Part shown: positions 1 through 8,991 of the stretch, piece after piece
How positions within the stretch are numbered: the first letter of the stretch is position 1
How the letters are laid out: every line of letters begins with the position of its first letter
NCBI GenBank assembly: GCA_019118885.1
Contig: DWYB01000024.1
Location: 62,001 to 126,000, forward strand
Direction of reading: 5' to 3'
Source: Candidatus Mediterraneibacter surreyensis
GTDB lineage: Bacteria > Bacillota > Clostridia > Lachnospirales > Lachnospiraceae
DNA length: 64,000 bases
Notes under the pieces: model-generated
The model's input: only the letters and a program-made list of their open reading frames with translations
Told to the model about the DNA's origin: nothing
The model's database searches: none
Translations under genes and position numbers: made by a program

Positions 1-522
1 ATATCCCTCTGCTGAAGCTGTACCTCTATACTCTCCGACTAGTTCCGGCCACTCAATCCCAATCTCCGGATCGTTCCATGCAAGGCCGCCTTCATCCCCC
101 GGATGATAGAAATCGGTCACCTTATAGCAGAACTCCGCCACATCACTGAGTACAAGGAACCCATGGGCAAAACCTTCCGAGATGTAGAACTGCTTCTTAT
201 TCTCTTCTGTCAGTTCCACCCCGTACCATTTCCCATAAGTACTGCTCCCGGCGCGCAGGTCTACCACTACGTCAAATACCTTTCCTTTGATCACCCTTAC
301 AAGCTTTCCCTGGGGGTATTCCTTCTGGAAATGGAGCCCGCGCAGCACACCTTTCGTTGACATGCTCTGGTTGTCCTGGACAAAAACCATGTCAAGACCT
401 GCCTCATGCATATCATTCTGGTTATACGTCTCCATAAAGTATCCCCTGTTGTCTCCGTGGACAGCAGGTTCAATAATATATAATCCCTCGATCGGGCACT
501 TGCTCACTTTGATCTGACCCAT
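1..522 (-). CDS. rfbC: dTDP-4-dehydrorhamnose 3,5-epimerase (partial, C-terminus cut by window edge)
   Basis: RfbC epimerises C3 and C5 of dTDP-4-keto-6-deoxyglucose, the third step of dTDP-L-rhamnose synthesis, in the cytoplasm. The reverse strand opens at ATG 522 (MGQIKVSKCPIEGLYIIEP) and stays open for 174 codons to the edge. It shows the family's cupin core: the LRGLHFQ segment with His64, VFDVVVDLR near 82-90, and the FYISEGFAHGFLVLSD segment with His120. The family is usually about 185-200 residues, so only a short tail is missing. It lies 18 bp downstream of rfbD on the same strand, completing rfbA-rfbB-rfbD-rfbC. An AGGAG-like site precedes the ATG. Identification is by family motifs and context; the true end is outside the window. 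Confidence 0.93.
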   Translation of the reverse strand, partial: MGQIKVSKCPIEGLYIIEPAVHGDNRGYFMETYNQNDMHEAGLDMVFVQDNQSMSTKGVLRGLHFQKEYPQGKLVRVIKGKVFDVVVDLRAGSSTYGKWYGVELTEENKKQFYISEGFAHGFLVLSDVAEFCYKVTDFYHPGDEGGLAWNDPEIGIEWPELVGEYRGTASAEGY

Positions 523-540
523 GTCTTACTCCTTTTCCTC

Positions 541-1461
541 TTATATTTCATCTTTGATCTCTTTCAGATACCGGCTCAGTGCATCCTGCCATACAGGCAG
601 CGGCTCAAACCCGTTCTCCTTCAACTTACTTTTATCCAGCCTGCTGTTAAAAGGCCGTGCAGCTTTCGACAGCCCGTACTCTGCTGTTGTAACAGGAACC
701 ACTTTGGTGCCATAACCCGCCTGGCGGTAGATCTCACATGTAAAGTCATACCAGCTGATATAGCCCCCTTCATTTGTGGCATGGTAGTACCCGTATTTCT
801 CTGTTCCAATCATATCAACGAGAAGCCGGGCAAGGTCATAAGTATAAGTCGGGGTACCGATCTGGTCGTTTACTACCTGGACTGTATCGTGCGTCTTTCC
901 AACATTGAGCATGGTTTTGATAAAATTCTTCCCATTCCTGCCAAATACCCAGGCGATCCGGACAATAAAATATTTCTCCAGGAGCCCGGATACTGCAAGC
1001 TCCCCTTCCAGTTTTGTCTGACCGTACACATTCAGCGGGGCATACTCCCGGCAGTCCGGTTTCCAGGGTTCCGTGCCTTGTCCATTGAACACATAATCCG
1101 TGCTGATATACATCATCCTGCAACCAACCTTTTTACAGGCACGGGCGATATTCTCTGTTCCCCCGGCATTGATAGCGCGCACTTTTTCCCGCTTGTCTTC
1201 ATCTTCCGCCAGATCCACGGCAGTCCATGCGGCGCAATGGATCACCGCATCAGGGGCAAGATCAGTGATCACCTGTTCTGCTTTTCCCTGGTCTGTGATA
1301 TCCAACTGCACATAGGGCAGCCTGGTCACAGGCGTACCGTCCTGCACTCCGCTGTATTCCGGGGCAAGGTCTGTTCCCACAGCCTCATGCCCCCTGGAAG
1401 AGAGTTCATTGAGCACATCATGCCCCAGCTGCCCTGCAGCTCCGGTAACTAATGCTTTCAT
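541..1461 (-). CDS. rfbD: dTDP-4-dehydrorhamnose reductase
   Basis: RfbD reduces dTDP-4-keto-L-rhamnose to dTDP-L-rhamnose with NAD(P)H, the last step of the pathway. The 306-residue protein starts MKALVTGAAGQLGHDV, with the Rossmann GxxGxxG at residues 7-13, the STDYVFNG segment, and the YGQTKLEGE short-chain dehydrogenase Tyr-Lys pair. An in-frame extension to 1545 exists, but the GGAAGGAG sequence just upstream of ATG 1461 supports the shorter start, and the extension would run into the end of rfbB. Length fits the family. It is translated in tandem with rfbB (17-bp gap) and rfbC. Confidence 0.93.
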   Translation of the reverse strand: MKALVTGAAGQLGHDVLNELSSRGHEAVGTDLAPEYSGVQDGTPVTRLPYVQLDITDQGKAEQVITDLAPDAVIHCAAWTAVDLAEDEDKREKVRAINAGGTENIARACKKVGCRMMYISTDYVFNGQGTEPWKPDCREYAPLNVYGQTKLEGELAVSGLLEKYFIVRIAWVFGRNGKNFIKTMLNVGKTHDTVQVVNDQIGTPTYTYDLARLLVDMIGTEKYGYYHATNEGGYISWYDFTCEIYRQAGYGTKVVPVTTAEYGLSKAARPFNSRLDKSKLKENGFEPLPVWQDALSRYLKEIKDEI

Positions 1462-1478
1462 CCTGACAAACTCCTTCC

Positions 1479-2504
1479 TTAACGGTTCCCATACATCTTC
1501 TCGTAATAGTTCTGGTAATCTCCTGAAATAATGGTCTCCCACCACTCCCGATTATCCAGATACCACTGGATCGTCTTTTTGATCCCGTCCTCAAACTTTG
1601 TCTCCGGCAGCCAGCCAAGCTCCTCGTGGATCTTAGTAGGGTCAATGGCATATCTCATGTCATGGCCTTTCCGGTCTGTCACATAGGTGATCAGGCTCTC
1701 CGGTTTCCCCAGTTCCCGGCAGATGATCTTTACGATGTCGATGTTCCTCATCTCATTGTGGCCGCCTACGTTATAGACTTCTCCCACCCGTCCTTTGTGG
1801 ATGATCAGGTCGATGGCCCGGCAGTGGTCTTCCACATAGAGCCAGTCACGGACATTGATCCCTTCCCCATAGACCGGAAGCTGTTTATCCGCAAGGGCGT
1901 TGATGATCATCAGAGGGATCAGCTTCTCCGGAAAATGATACGGCCCGTAGTTGTTGGAGCATCTGGAGATTGTCACCGGCAGTCCGTATGTACGGTGATA
2001 TGCCATCACAAGCAGGTCAGCGCCTGCCTTGGAGCTGCTGTAAGGACTGCTGGTATGGATCGGTGTCTCCTCTGTAAAGAACAGATCCGGACGGTCCAGA
2101 GGCAGGTCCCCGTAGACTTCATCCGTGGACACCTGGTGGTAACGCTCAATGCCGTATTTCCTGCAGGCATCCATCAGCACTGCGGTTCCTTTGATATTGG
2201 TATCCAGGAACACTTCCGGGTTCTCGATCGAACGGTCTACATGGGATTCAGCGGCAAAGTTGACTACCATGTCCGGATGTTCCTCCCCAAACAGACGGTA
2301 TACGGCATCCCTGTCACAGATATCTTCCTTCACAAACCGGAAATTCGGATTCTCCATGACCGGGGCAAGGGTGGAAAGGTTCCCTGCATAGGTCAGCTTA
2401 TCCAGACAGATGATCCGGTAGTCCGGGTACCTGTCTAACATATGGAATACAAAGTTACTGCCGATGAATCCGGCGCCTCCTGTTACGATGATGGTTTTCT
2501 TCAT
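1479..2504 (-). CDS. rfbB: dTDP-glucose 4,6-dehydratase
   Basis: RfbB converts dTDP-glucose to dTDP-4-keto-6-deoxyglucose with bound NAD. That product is the branch point for both rhamnose and the 3-amino sugars made by the FdtA/FdtB pair in this locus. The 341-residue protein starts MKKTIIVTGGAGFIGSNF with the NAD-binding glycine motif, then STDEVYGDL and YSSSKAGAD, the latter carrying the catalytic Tyr and Lys. An upstream in-frame ATG at 2519 is less likely, because GAGGAGGAAGATC stands immediately before ATG 2504. It lies between rfbA and rfbD on the same strand. Confidence 0.95.
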   Translation of the reverse strand: MKKTIIVTGGAGFIGSNFVFHMLDRYPDYRIICLDKLTYAGNLSTLAPVMENPNFRFVKEDICDRDAVYRLFGEEHPDMVVNFAAESHVDRSIENPEVFLDTNIKGTAVLMDACRKYGIERYHQVSTDEVYGDLPLDRPDLFFTEETPIHTSSPYSSSKAGADLLVMAYHRTYGLPVTISRCSNNYGPYHFPEKLIPLMIINALADKQLPVYGEGINVRDWLYVEDHCRAIDLIIHKGRVGEVYNVGGHNEMRNIDIVKIICRELGKPESLITYVTDRKGHDMRYAIDPTKIHEELGWLPETKFEDGIKKTIQWYLDNREWWETIISGDYQNYYEKMYGNR

Positions 2505-2542
2505 GATCTTCCTCCTCATATGATTCCACTAAAAAAAGACGC

Positions 2543-3439
2543 CTAATGCAGGACGTCCAGATATTTCCCGTCCAGTACGTCTTTCAGATACTGGCCGTAC
2601 TGGTTCTTCTTTAATTCTTCATAAACTTTGAGCACTTCTTCTTTCGAGATCCATCCGTTCAGATAGGCGATCTCTTCCAGGCATGCGATCTTGCGGTGCT
2701 GATGGCTCTCCATAGTCTTGACAAAGTTTGTGGCTTCTACAAGGGATTCATGGGTTCCGGTATCAAGCCAGGTAAATCCCTGCCCCAGGAGTTCCACGTT
2801 CAGGTCTCCATTTTCCAGATAGATCCGGTTCAGATCCGTGATCTCCAGTTCCCCACGGGCAGAAGGTTTTAATCCTTTTGCATACTCGACTACCCGATTG
2901 TCATAAAAATAGAGGCCGGTCACACAATAGTTTGACTTCGGCCTCTCTGGCTTTTCTTCAATTGATACCGCTTTCCCTTCGGAATCAAACTCCACAATCC
3001 CGAACCGCTCGGGGTCATCCACGTAATAACCGAAGACGGTGGCTCCTTTCCCGGACTCTGCATTGGCAACAGCTGCTTTCAAACGCTTCTTCAGGCCGTG
3101 TCCTGCGAAAATGTTATCGCCAAGCACCATTGCTACACAATCACTCCCAATAAAGTCTGCTCCGATGATAAAAGCCTGTGCCAGACCGTCCGGTGATGGC
3201 TGTACTGCATAAGAAAGATGGACACCGAACTGGTGTCCATCTCCTAATAGTTCTTCGAATCTCGGCGTATCCTGCGGAGTCGAGATAATTAAAATATCCC
3301 GGATGCCTGCGTTCATTAAAACAGACATGGGATAATAGATCATGGGTTTGTCGTAGATTGGAAGTAACTGCTTGGATGTCACTTTTGTGAGCGGATATAA
3401 CCGCGTGCCGGAACCGCCGGCTAGGATGATACCTTTCAT
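2543..3439 (-). CDS. rfbA: glucose-1-phosphate thymidylyltransferase
   Basis: RfbA couples dTTP to glucose-1-phosphate, making the dTDP-glucose that feeds rfbB. The 298-residue protein opens [18 protein letters not shown], the nucleotidyltransferase signature, followed by [14 protein letters not shown] and the metal-binding VLGDNIF region, as in the RmlA family. Length is normal. AAGGAG precedes the ATG. It is the first of four dTDP-rhamnose genes. Base composition changes sharply just upstream: rfbA is mid-GC while the preceding genes are very AT-rich. The rml block may therefore be a conserved 3' anchor beside a variable serotype core, which is an inference. Confidence 0.95.
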   Translation of the reverse strand: MKGIILAGGSGTRLYPLTKVTSKQLLPIYDKPMIYYPMSVLMNAGIRDILIISTPQDTPRFEELLGDGHQFGVHLSYAVQPSPDGLAQAFIIGADFIGSDCVAMVLGDNIFAGHGLKKRLKAAVANAESGKGATVFGYYVDDPERFGIVEFDSEGKAVSIEEKPERPKSNYCVTGLYFYDNRVVEYAKGLKPSARGELEITDLNRIYLENGDLNVELLGQGFTWLDTGTHESLVEATNFVKTMESHQHRKIACLEEIAYLNGWISKEEVLKVYEELKKNQYGQYLKDVLDGKYLDVLH

Positions 3440-3628
3440 AACAACATCTCCTTGTTATCTGTCCTTTAATGATATTACATATATTTATTAGCATTATTAT
3501 AATGACAAAAATCTAAACATCTTATAAATTAACTATGTTATCTAAAGTAATATGCAATTATTTAAATATATTCTATAATCAGCCTCTTCTTATATATAAT
3601 GCTTGTTTTCTTTTGATTAGCCTAAATA

Positions 3629-4117
3629 TTATTTATCTATTCCATACCAAATAAAACGTTGTCTTTGCTCTTTTGTATATCCTGCTATTTCTTGGTTATT
3701 TACGTTAATTCTTTGATAAGCATTTTTATCATAAAATCGCACTGCTCTTTTATTCATAGGGTCAACACACCAATATATAAATTTTAAGTCCAATACCTCA
3801 AAACCTATTCGAATAATTTCTTTCATACCAAATATAGAATATCCTTTTCCCATTGCTGTTTTTCGGATTGTTATTGCAAATTCAGCCGTTTTGTTTAAAA
3901 TACTCTTAAGGCTAACTGTTCCCATATATACGTCATCATCATTAACAATTGCTAAATGCAAATTCTCAGATGTATTTTGTGCTCTATTAATAAACAATTC
4001 GCAGTCTTTAAGGGTCTTTGACTCAAAATTTGTTAACAGATTTTTTACAACTAGCGGATCGTGCATCCATTCAAGCATAAGCGGTGCATCTCTATATTGC
4101 AATTTTCTTAACTTCAT
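3629..4117 (-). CDS. GNAT family N-acetyltransferase, candidate amino-sugar acetylase
   Basis: This 162-residue protein fits the GNAT fold: an N-terminal MKLRKLQYRDAPLMLEWMHDP, a central strand GTVSLKSI, the acetyl-CoA loop region around MGKGYSIFGMKEIIRIGF, and the C-terminal YWCVDPMNKRAVRFYDKNAYQ typical of RimJ/RimL-like members. GNAT enzymes move acetyl from acetyl-CoA to an amine. With fdtA and fdtB homologs upstream in the same locus, the likely substrate is the 3-amino group of a dTDP-3-amino-3,6-dideoxyhexose, giving Fuc3NAc or Qui3NAc. That assignment rests on context only. The gene is AT-rich like its upstream neighbours and lies 13 bp after the flippase gene. Confidence 0.72.
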   Translation of the reverse strand: MKLRKLQYRDAPLMLEWMHDPLVVKNLLTNFESKTLKDCELFINRAQNTSENLHLAIVNDDDVYMGTVSLKSILNKTAEFAITIRKTAMGKGYSIFGMKEIIRIGFEVLDLKFIYWCVDPMNKRAVRFYDKNAYQRINVNNQEIAGYTKEQRQRFIWYGIDK

Positions 4118-4130
4118 TCTCTTTTTCCTT

Positions 4131-5540
4131 TCAACATGATAAATATTTTTTTAGATCATTATAATATAACAAGCCAAATACGATGGATACTAATAATCCC
4201 ATTCCTGTACCCAATATGAATCGACTATTAAAAAATATTCTCCATGAAATAATATACATCACCATAATAACAGAAGCGTATATGAATCTACGTCTAACAA
4301 ACATCAATCTCATTTTATATAACACAATTACACAAATTACATCTGAAATCACGTATCCAAATAAAGTTGCAATTGAAGCTCCTTCTATCCCTAATATAGG
4401 AATTAAAATATAATTCATAATCAAATTTGCAATTGCTCCCAAAGACAATATAAGCATATTGGGCCATGTCTTTTTTATGATTAAGAATTGATTACATGCC
4501 ACTTGAAATAACATTTGAAGTAACGGTGCTAAAAACAAATAAGGGGCGACTATGTATGCATCTAAGTATTGCTCTGTAAATAAAATCTTAAATAAAGGAT
4601 AGCTCCACGCGCATATAAACGATGTTGCAATAAATGAAATAATGCCAAGATATTCAAATATTTTTGAATTAGATTCAACTTGATTCTTTTCTTTCATTGT
4701 AGAAAAAGCAAAATATTGCCATCCTCCAGAAAAAGCAGTATAAATCAATTGGCTACAATGCCCCAGTTTTGATCCTACAGAGTATAAACCTGCCGCTCCA
4801 ATACCTATCATATTTGTAATCATAACTTTATCAGATGAATTAAATATCCAATAAATTAAAAAATTCGGCAATAACGGTATTGCTATTACCAACATCTGTT
4901 TTAATAATGGCAATTCAAATTTCTTAAAAACAAACCACTTATGATTCATAATTCCAAAAGCCAACTCCATAGTAGCTCCTGAAATCACCGCTGCTAATGG
5001 CAAAGCAACAATATAATGCCCCGCTAAAAGCAAGGGGATGGAAATAGCATAAGAAAGGAGTGGACTAATAGTATTTGTAATAAGAAATACTTTTCTTTTA
5101 TTCTGCATTCTAGTAGGTGCAGATATAATACTATTAGTTGCTCCTACTAATGTAGCCATAGCTGAAAGATAAACTATATATGCATACTGACGATTTCCCA
5201 AAAAAAACTCTGCGATTATTTCTTTTAAAAGCACCATAATAATAAAAACAATAATAGAAGAAAACAAAGTAAAAACCATCGCTGTGGAGCATACCCTTTT
5301 TTTATAGTTTTCTTCATCTTTTTCAAAAAACATACGGTACATTGCATCATACATACCCATAACGGCAATTGCACTTCCAAATTGGACAACAGTATTTGAC
5401 AGATCACTAATCCCATAATATTCCGATGAAGGCATTAATCGCGTAACAATTGGAACCATAATAAGTGGGATAATTTTACTTATAATCCCTCCTAGCCCAT
5501 AGACAAAAAAATTTTCGATAAATAACTTAAATTTATTCAT
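4131..5540 (-). CDS. Wzx-type polysaccharide flippase
   Basis: This 469-residue protein is almost entirely hydrophobic, with about twelve predicted membrane segments. It starts MNKFKLFIENFFVYGLGGIISKIIPLIMVPIVTRL, the opening typical of the polysaccharide transporter (Wzx/RfbX, MOP superfamily) family. Such proteins move undecaprenyl-linked repeat units from the inner to the outer face of the membrane. A polymerase gene at 9969-11273 and several glycosyltransferases in the same locus point to a Wzx/Wzy-dependent pathway. The gene is strongly AT-rich, like most serotype-specific flippases. Confidence 0.88.
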   Translation of the reverse strand: MNKFKLFIENFFVYGLGGIISKIIPLIMVPIVTRLMPSSEYYGISDLSNTVVQFGSAIAVMGMYDAMYRMFFEKDEENYKKRVCSTAMVFTLFSSIIVFIIMVLLKEIIAEFFLGNRQYAYIVYLSAMATLVGATNSIISAPTRMQNKRKVFLITNTISPLLSYAISIPLLLAGHYIVALPLAAVISGATMELAFGIMNHKWFVFKKFELPLLKQMLVIAIPLLPNFLIYWIFNSSDKVMITNMIGIGAAGLYSVGSKLGHCSQLIYTAFSGGWQYFAFSTMKEKNQVESNSKIFEYLGIISFIATSFICAWSYPLFKILFTEQYLDAYIVAPYLFLAPLLQMLFQVACNQFLIIKKTWPNMLILSLGAIANLIMNYILIPILGIEGASIATLFGYVISDVICVIVLYKMRLMFVRRRFIYASVIMVMYIISWRIFFNSRFILGTGMGLLVSIVFGLLYYNDLKKYLSC

Positions 5541-5570
5541 AAAATAATATATCCTCTATTAATCTTCCTG

Positions 5571-6641
5571 CTAGTCATTAATAATTAGATATGGAAATAG
5601 TTTAGATAGTTTTCTATAAATTGGTCTCATTAATAAATTACAAATAAAATTGATACACCAACAAACCATATAAATCAATATACTTGAAGCCAAAATATGT
5701 ATTACCATTATAGCTGCATTCCCAACTACAATTTTTTCTATACCGATGTATGGGATAAATAAATCATGTAATAAAAAAACAGAAAAAGCGCCTTGTGCTA
5801 AAATATTTATCATTTTAATACTTTTCGACCTAATTCTACTAAATAAAATAAATATTATTACTGCCTCTAAAATAACCACAGGATTACAGTATTCCCAAGC
5901 ACTTTTCTCTGTAAAGTATCCAATAAAATCATTAAATCTTGACCAGCAAACTAATATTACATTACAAGCTAAAAGCAATAACATCAACTTATAAGTAGTA
6001 AATTTCTTAATCCTTATATTATAGCGACGCATATATGCCCCTATTATATACATTAATAAGAAGTTAAAACTTGTATACCCCCACTGACTTCCATATAAAC
6101 CGATCGAACTTAAACCATTCCATTGTCTTCCTACAATTTCACTCATAAAATCGATAAGCGTTGGATATGCCGAAAAAATCATAAAACATATGAGTACAAA
6201 AATCCTACTTTTTTCTTTTAATTTGTCAAAAATTATATTCACATACAATGATAATACATAAACAACACAATATAATATCACAAAGTAATTATCCGGAACA
6301 AGACTTACCAAAACTCCTATAATTGTTATTTGTTCATGTTGTAATATTGAAATTAATATATATTTCCCTAACGAAAAAAACATCACTTGTATTATCAATT
6401 CTACAGGTTTCCATAACTTTCTTTCTAGAGAATAGCTCATAAAGAAACCTGATATAAGTATAAATAGATCTACTCCACAAATAAAAAGTGATTCTAAAAA
6501 ATATAAAATATAAAAATTTAAGTTTCCCTGTACTACATATGATAGGCCCCCGCCTATTGACGGATTATTGTAATGTAATACAATAACTCCTATAATTGCG
6601 AGAATCCTTAACAGTTCAATATTAGATTCTCTTTCTTTCAC
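5571..6641 (-). CDS. acyltransferase 3 family membrane protein
   Basis: This 356-residue membrane protein starts MKERESNIELLRILAIIGVIVLHYNNP. The LLRILA...VLHY pattern, with its conserved His in the first membrane helix, marks the acyltransferase-3 (OafA/WecH-like) family, followed by about ten hydrophobic segments. Members usually add acetyl or other acyl groups to surface sugars. Here it probably decorates the repeat unit made by this locus, which is inferred from position between the flippase and aminotransferase genes. It is AT-rich and 17 bp downstream of the aminotransferase gene. The acyl group and target sugar cannot be told from sequence. Confidence 0.83.
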   Translation of the reverse strand: MKERESNIELLRILAIIGVIVLHYNNPSIGGGLSYVVQGNLNFYILYFLESLFICGVDLFILISGFFMSYSLERKLWKPVELIIQVMFFSLGKYILISILQHEQITIIGVLVSLVPDNYFVILYCVVYVLSLYVNIIFDKLKEKSRIFVLICFMIFSAYPTLIDFMSEIVGRQWNGLSSIGLYGSQWGYTSFNFLLMYIIGAYMRRYNIRIKKFTTYKLMLLLLACNVILVCWSRFNDFIGYFTEKSAWEYCNPVVILEAVIIFILFSRIRSKSIKMINILAQGAFSVFLLHDLFIPYIGIEKIVVGNAAIMVIHILASSILIYMVCWCINFICNLLMRPIYRKLSKLFPYLIIND

Positions 6642-6657
6642 TTAATTATACCTCTCA

Positions 6658-7752
6658 TTAAAATTTGTTAATTTTATCTATCACATATTGAATTTGAGAT
6701 TCTGTCATTCCATAATACAAAGGAATGCTTAACTCCGTTCTACTTATTTCTTCAGCGACAGGATAATCTCCTTCTTTAAACCCCAACTCTCTATAACATT
6801 TCTGAAGATGTATCGGAATTGGATAATGCTTATTTGTTTCTATTCCATTTTCGTTCAAATAGTTTTCTAATTCATCTCTTCTTTGACATCGGATTCCAAA
6901 AATATGCCAGACTGGATCTGCACCTTCAATTATTTTAGGAACGGTAATCTCAGGATTTTGAATTCCATCTATATATAATTTTGCAATTTTTTTTCGTTCT
7001 GCATTCATTTTATCTAAATATGGGATTTTAGCTAAAAGGAACGCTGCCTGCAATTCGTCAAGCCGAGAATTATTTCCTTTATAAATATGATGATACTTAT
7101 AGTCTGATCCATAATTTCCTAATGCTCTTATTTTTTCAATTATATTTTTATCATTACTAATTACAGCTCCAGCATCTCCTAATGCACCTAAATTTTTCCC
7201 TGGATAAAAACTAAAACCAGCTGCATTTCCAAAAGTTCCTACTTTCTTTCCTTTATATTTTGCTCCATGCGCTTGTGCACAATCTTCTATTATACTAAGA
7301 TTATATTTATTTGCGATTTTCATTATTGAATCCATATCACAAGGCTGTCCATACAAATGCACTGGCACAATTGCTTTTGTCCTATTTGTTATTGCATTCT
7401 CAATTTTATCAATATCCATATTAAACGTATTAATATTAGGATCTACAAATATCGGTTTGGCATCGACGTATGAAATCGCTAAAGATGTAGCAATATAAGT
7501 ATTAGCAGGAATAATTACCTCATCACCTTTCCCAAGTCCTAGTGCCTTCATAATAAGCATTAAAGAATCCAATCCATTTCCTACGCCCGCACAATATTTA
7601 ATTCCATTATATTTAGCAAAGGCCTTTTCAAACGCTTCGTCTTCTGGTCCGTGTATATACCAAGATTTTGCAAATACTCTTTGAAAAGCATTGTTCAGCT
7701 CTTTCTCCAATTCTTGCTCCATAGGTTTAAAGCTTACAAACGGAATTTTCAT
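6658..7752 (-). CDS. fdtB: DegT/DnrJ/EryC1/StrS sugar aminotransferase (FdtB/QdtB-like)
   Basis: This 364-residue PLP enzyme of the sugar aminotransferase family has the [15 protein letters not shown] segment with the PLP-binding Lys186, the substrate-site [10 protein letters not shown] region, and EDCAQAHGA. Together with the ketoisomerase encoded just upstream, it should transaminate dTDP-3-keto-6-deoxyhexose to dTDP-3-amino-3,6-dideoxyhexose, using glutamate as donor. FdtB (galacto product, Fuc3N) and QdtB (gluco product, Qui3N) are close relatives, so the stereochemistry is unresolved. An AGGGAGG site precedes the ATG. The gene is AT-rich and 12 bp downstream of the fdtA-like gene. Confidence 0.85.
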   Translation of the reverse strand: MKIPFVSFKPMEQELEKELNNAFQRVFAKSWYIHGPEDEAFEKAFAKYNGIKYCAGVGNGLDSLMLIMKALGLGKGDEVIIPANTYIATSLAISYVDAKPIFVDPNINTFNMDIDKIENAITNRTKAIVPVHLYGQPCDMDSIMKIANKYNLSIIEDCAQAHGAKYKGKKVGTFGNAAGFSFYPGKNLGALGDAGAVISNDKNIIEKIRALGNYGSDYKYHHIYKGNNSRLDELQAAFLLAKIPYLDKMNAERKKIAKLYIDGIQNPEITVPKIIEGADPVWHIFGIRCQRRDELENYLNENGIETNKHYPIPIHLQKCYRELGFKEGDYPVAEEISRTELSIPLYYGMTESQIQYVIDKINKF

Positions 7753-7764
7753 AGTGTTCCTCCC

Positions 7765-8184
7765 TTATAACTGTGCATTAGTGCCGTTGTATTTAATAAA
7801 TTCGATAAATTCATCATAGTCTCTAATATAATCTGATTCATCATATAATTCAGAAGCTAATACTAATAAAACCGCATCTGGTGAAAAATCAAACATCTCT
7901 CTCCACATATTATTAGATACATAAAGCCCCTCATATGGCCTTTCTAAAGGAACTACCTTTTTTTCACTTCCATTATCCAAACGAATCTTACAACTTCCAT
8001 GAATACAAATCAAAATTTGTTGCAAAGATTTATGAGCGTGGTATCCTCTGACAACTCCCTTAGCAGTATCATACATATAATAAACTCGCTTAATTTGAAA
8101 AGGGATATCCTTAAATTCCTCTAATGCGATCAATTGACCTCTCTCGTCACCATGCGGCTGAAAAACATACTTCATTACTTGCAT
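7765..8184 (-). CDS. fdtA: dTDP-4-keto-6-deoxyglucose 3,4-ketoisomerase (FdtA/QdtA-like cupin)
   Basis: This 139-residue single-domain cupin has HGDERGQLIALEE near the start and RGYHAHKSLQQILICIHGS with the paired His residues that define the WxcM-like sugar ketoisomerases. It isomerises the 4-keto product of RfbB to a 3-keto sugar for the neighbouring aminotransferase. FdtA and QdtA differ mainly in product stereochemistry, which I cannot assign. AAAGGAGAATAGTA before the first ATG supports this start over a second Met at residue 4. It is the last gene before an 800-bp stretch with no intact gene on the upstream side. Confidence 0.86.
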   Translation of the reverse strand: MQVMKYVFQPHGDERGQLIALEEFKDIPFQIKRVYYMYDTAKGVVRGYHAHKSLQQILICIHGSCKIRLDNGSEKKVVPLERPYEGLYVSNNMWREMFDFSPDAVLLVLASELYDESDYIRDYDEFIEFIKYNGTNAQL

Positions 8185-8991
8185 TACTATTCTCCTTTTA
8201 TATTTATTATTAGGCGATTATTAAATCACCAAACTCACTGATTTTTCTCAGTTTTCCTATTCTTTTATAAAATTTTCTCTCTGCAAATTGTAAAATAGTA
8301 GCGCCATACCAACATATTCACTATGACGGAGAAAAAATTTATATGCGTGCCAAGCATCATCAGATTACTTTAAAAGATACCTTTTCAGATTGTCAGAACA
8401 TCCCCTTCCTTTTTCACTTTCCTGATAGATATCCTTGGCATTTCCGAATTGTTTACACAAAAAAACAAATAACTCCTCACTAGATGCAATATAGTAAAAC
8501 TCTACATAAACAAAAATGCATCTCCTGTGAAAAGTTATTTTGATGCCTGTAAGCAGCTTTATTTTATGAATATGAATATTTTCAAATTACTAAGATATTT
8601 GTTCTATGACAATTTACAACTTGCATAACTGAAACTATCTATTAGACTACCTGATGCCATAAAACAACTGATATTTCTCATTAAAAACTTGAGAACATAT
8701 TTCTGAACAAAACGTATATATAGGAAGGGATAACACGTATGAAATAAAACCAGTTGTCGAAAATGATATCAAACCATTGAAAATAATCTTTTTCTTACAG
8801 GGTATAAAACCTAAAATCCATTCTCTCATTCTCCCGATTTCTTACTGGAATTATGCAACTCATTGTTTTTCCGTCAGGTAAATTTATAATTATAAATTAT
8901 CTAGAAACCAAATTTGTTTACAATATAACTTACCACTCCATAAAATCTGTACTTTATTAAAATACATCTAAAGCACCAGAATATTCTTAAT
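8185..8991. other. long AT-rich stretch without an intact gene
   Basis: About 800 bp between the fdtA-like gene and a glycosyltransferase gene hold no convincing complete gene. A short plus-strand fragment resembling a transposase N-terminus lies at 8343-8483 (listed separately). A reverse-strand 60-codon open frame at 8647-8829 has hydrophobic stretches but no recognised family and no clear ribosome binding site. I treat it as chance or debris. The stretch looks like a scar of insertion and decay inside the cassette. Confidence 0.6.
8343..8483 (+). pseudogene. probable remnant of an insertion-sequence transposase N-terminus
   Basis: A plus-strand frame of 46 codons reads MRAKHHQITLKDTFSDCQN and then stops early. 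The KHHQITLKDTFSDCQ pattern resembles, from memory, the N-terminus of a transposase family common in Lachnospiraceae (IS1182-like), where the protein would normally continue for over 400 residues. Nothing downstream restores the frame. It runs against the operon direction, as expected of an unrelated insertion that later decayed. The family match is recalled and was not searched. Confidence 0.4.

Noticed and set aside
8647-8829. 60-codon reverse-strand frame in the AT-rich gap
   Set aside because: No good ribosome binding site, no known motif, and it sits in a decayed region.
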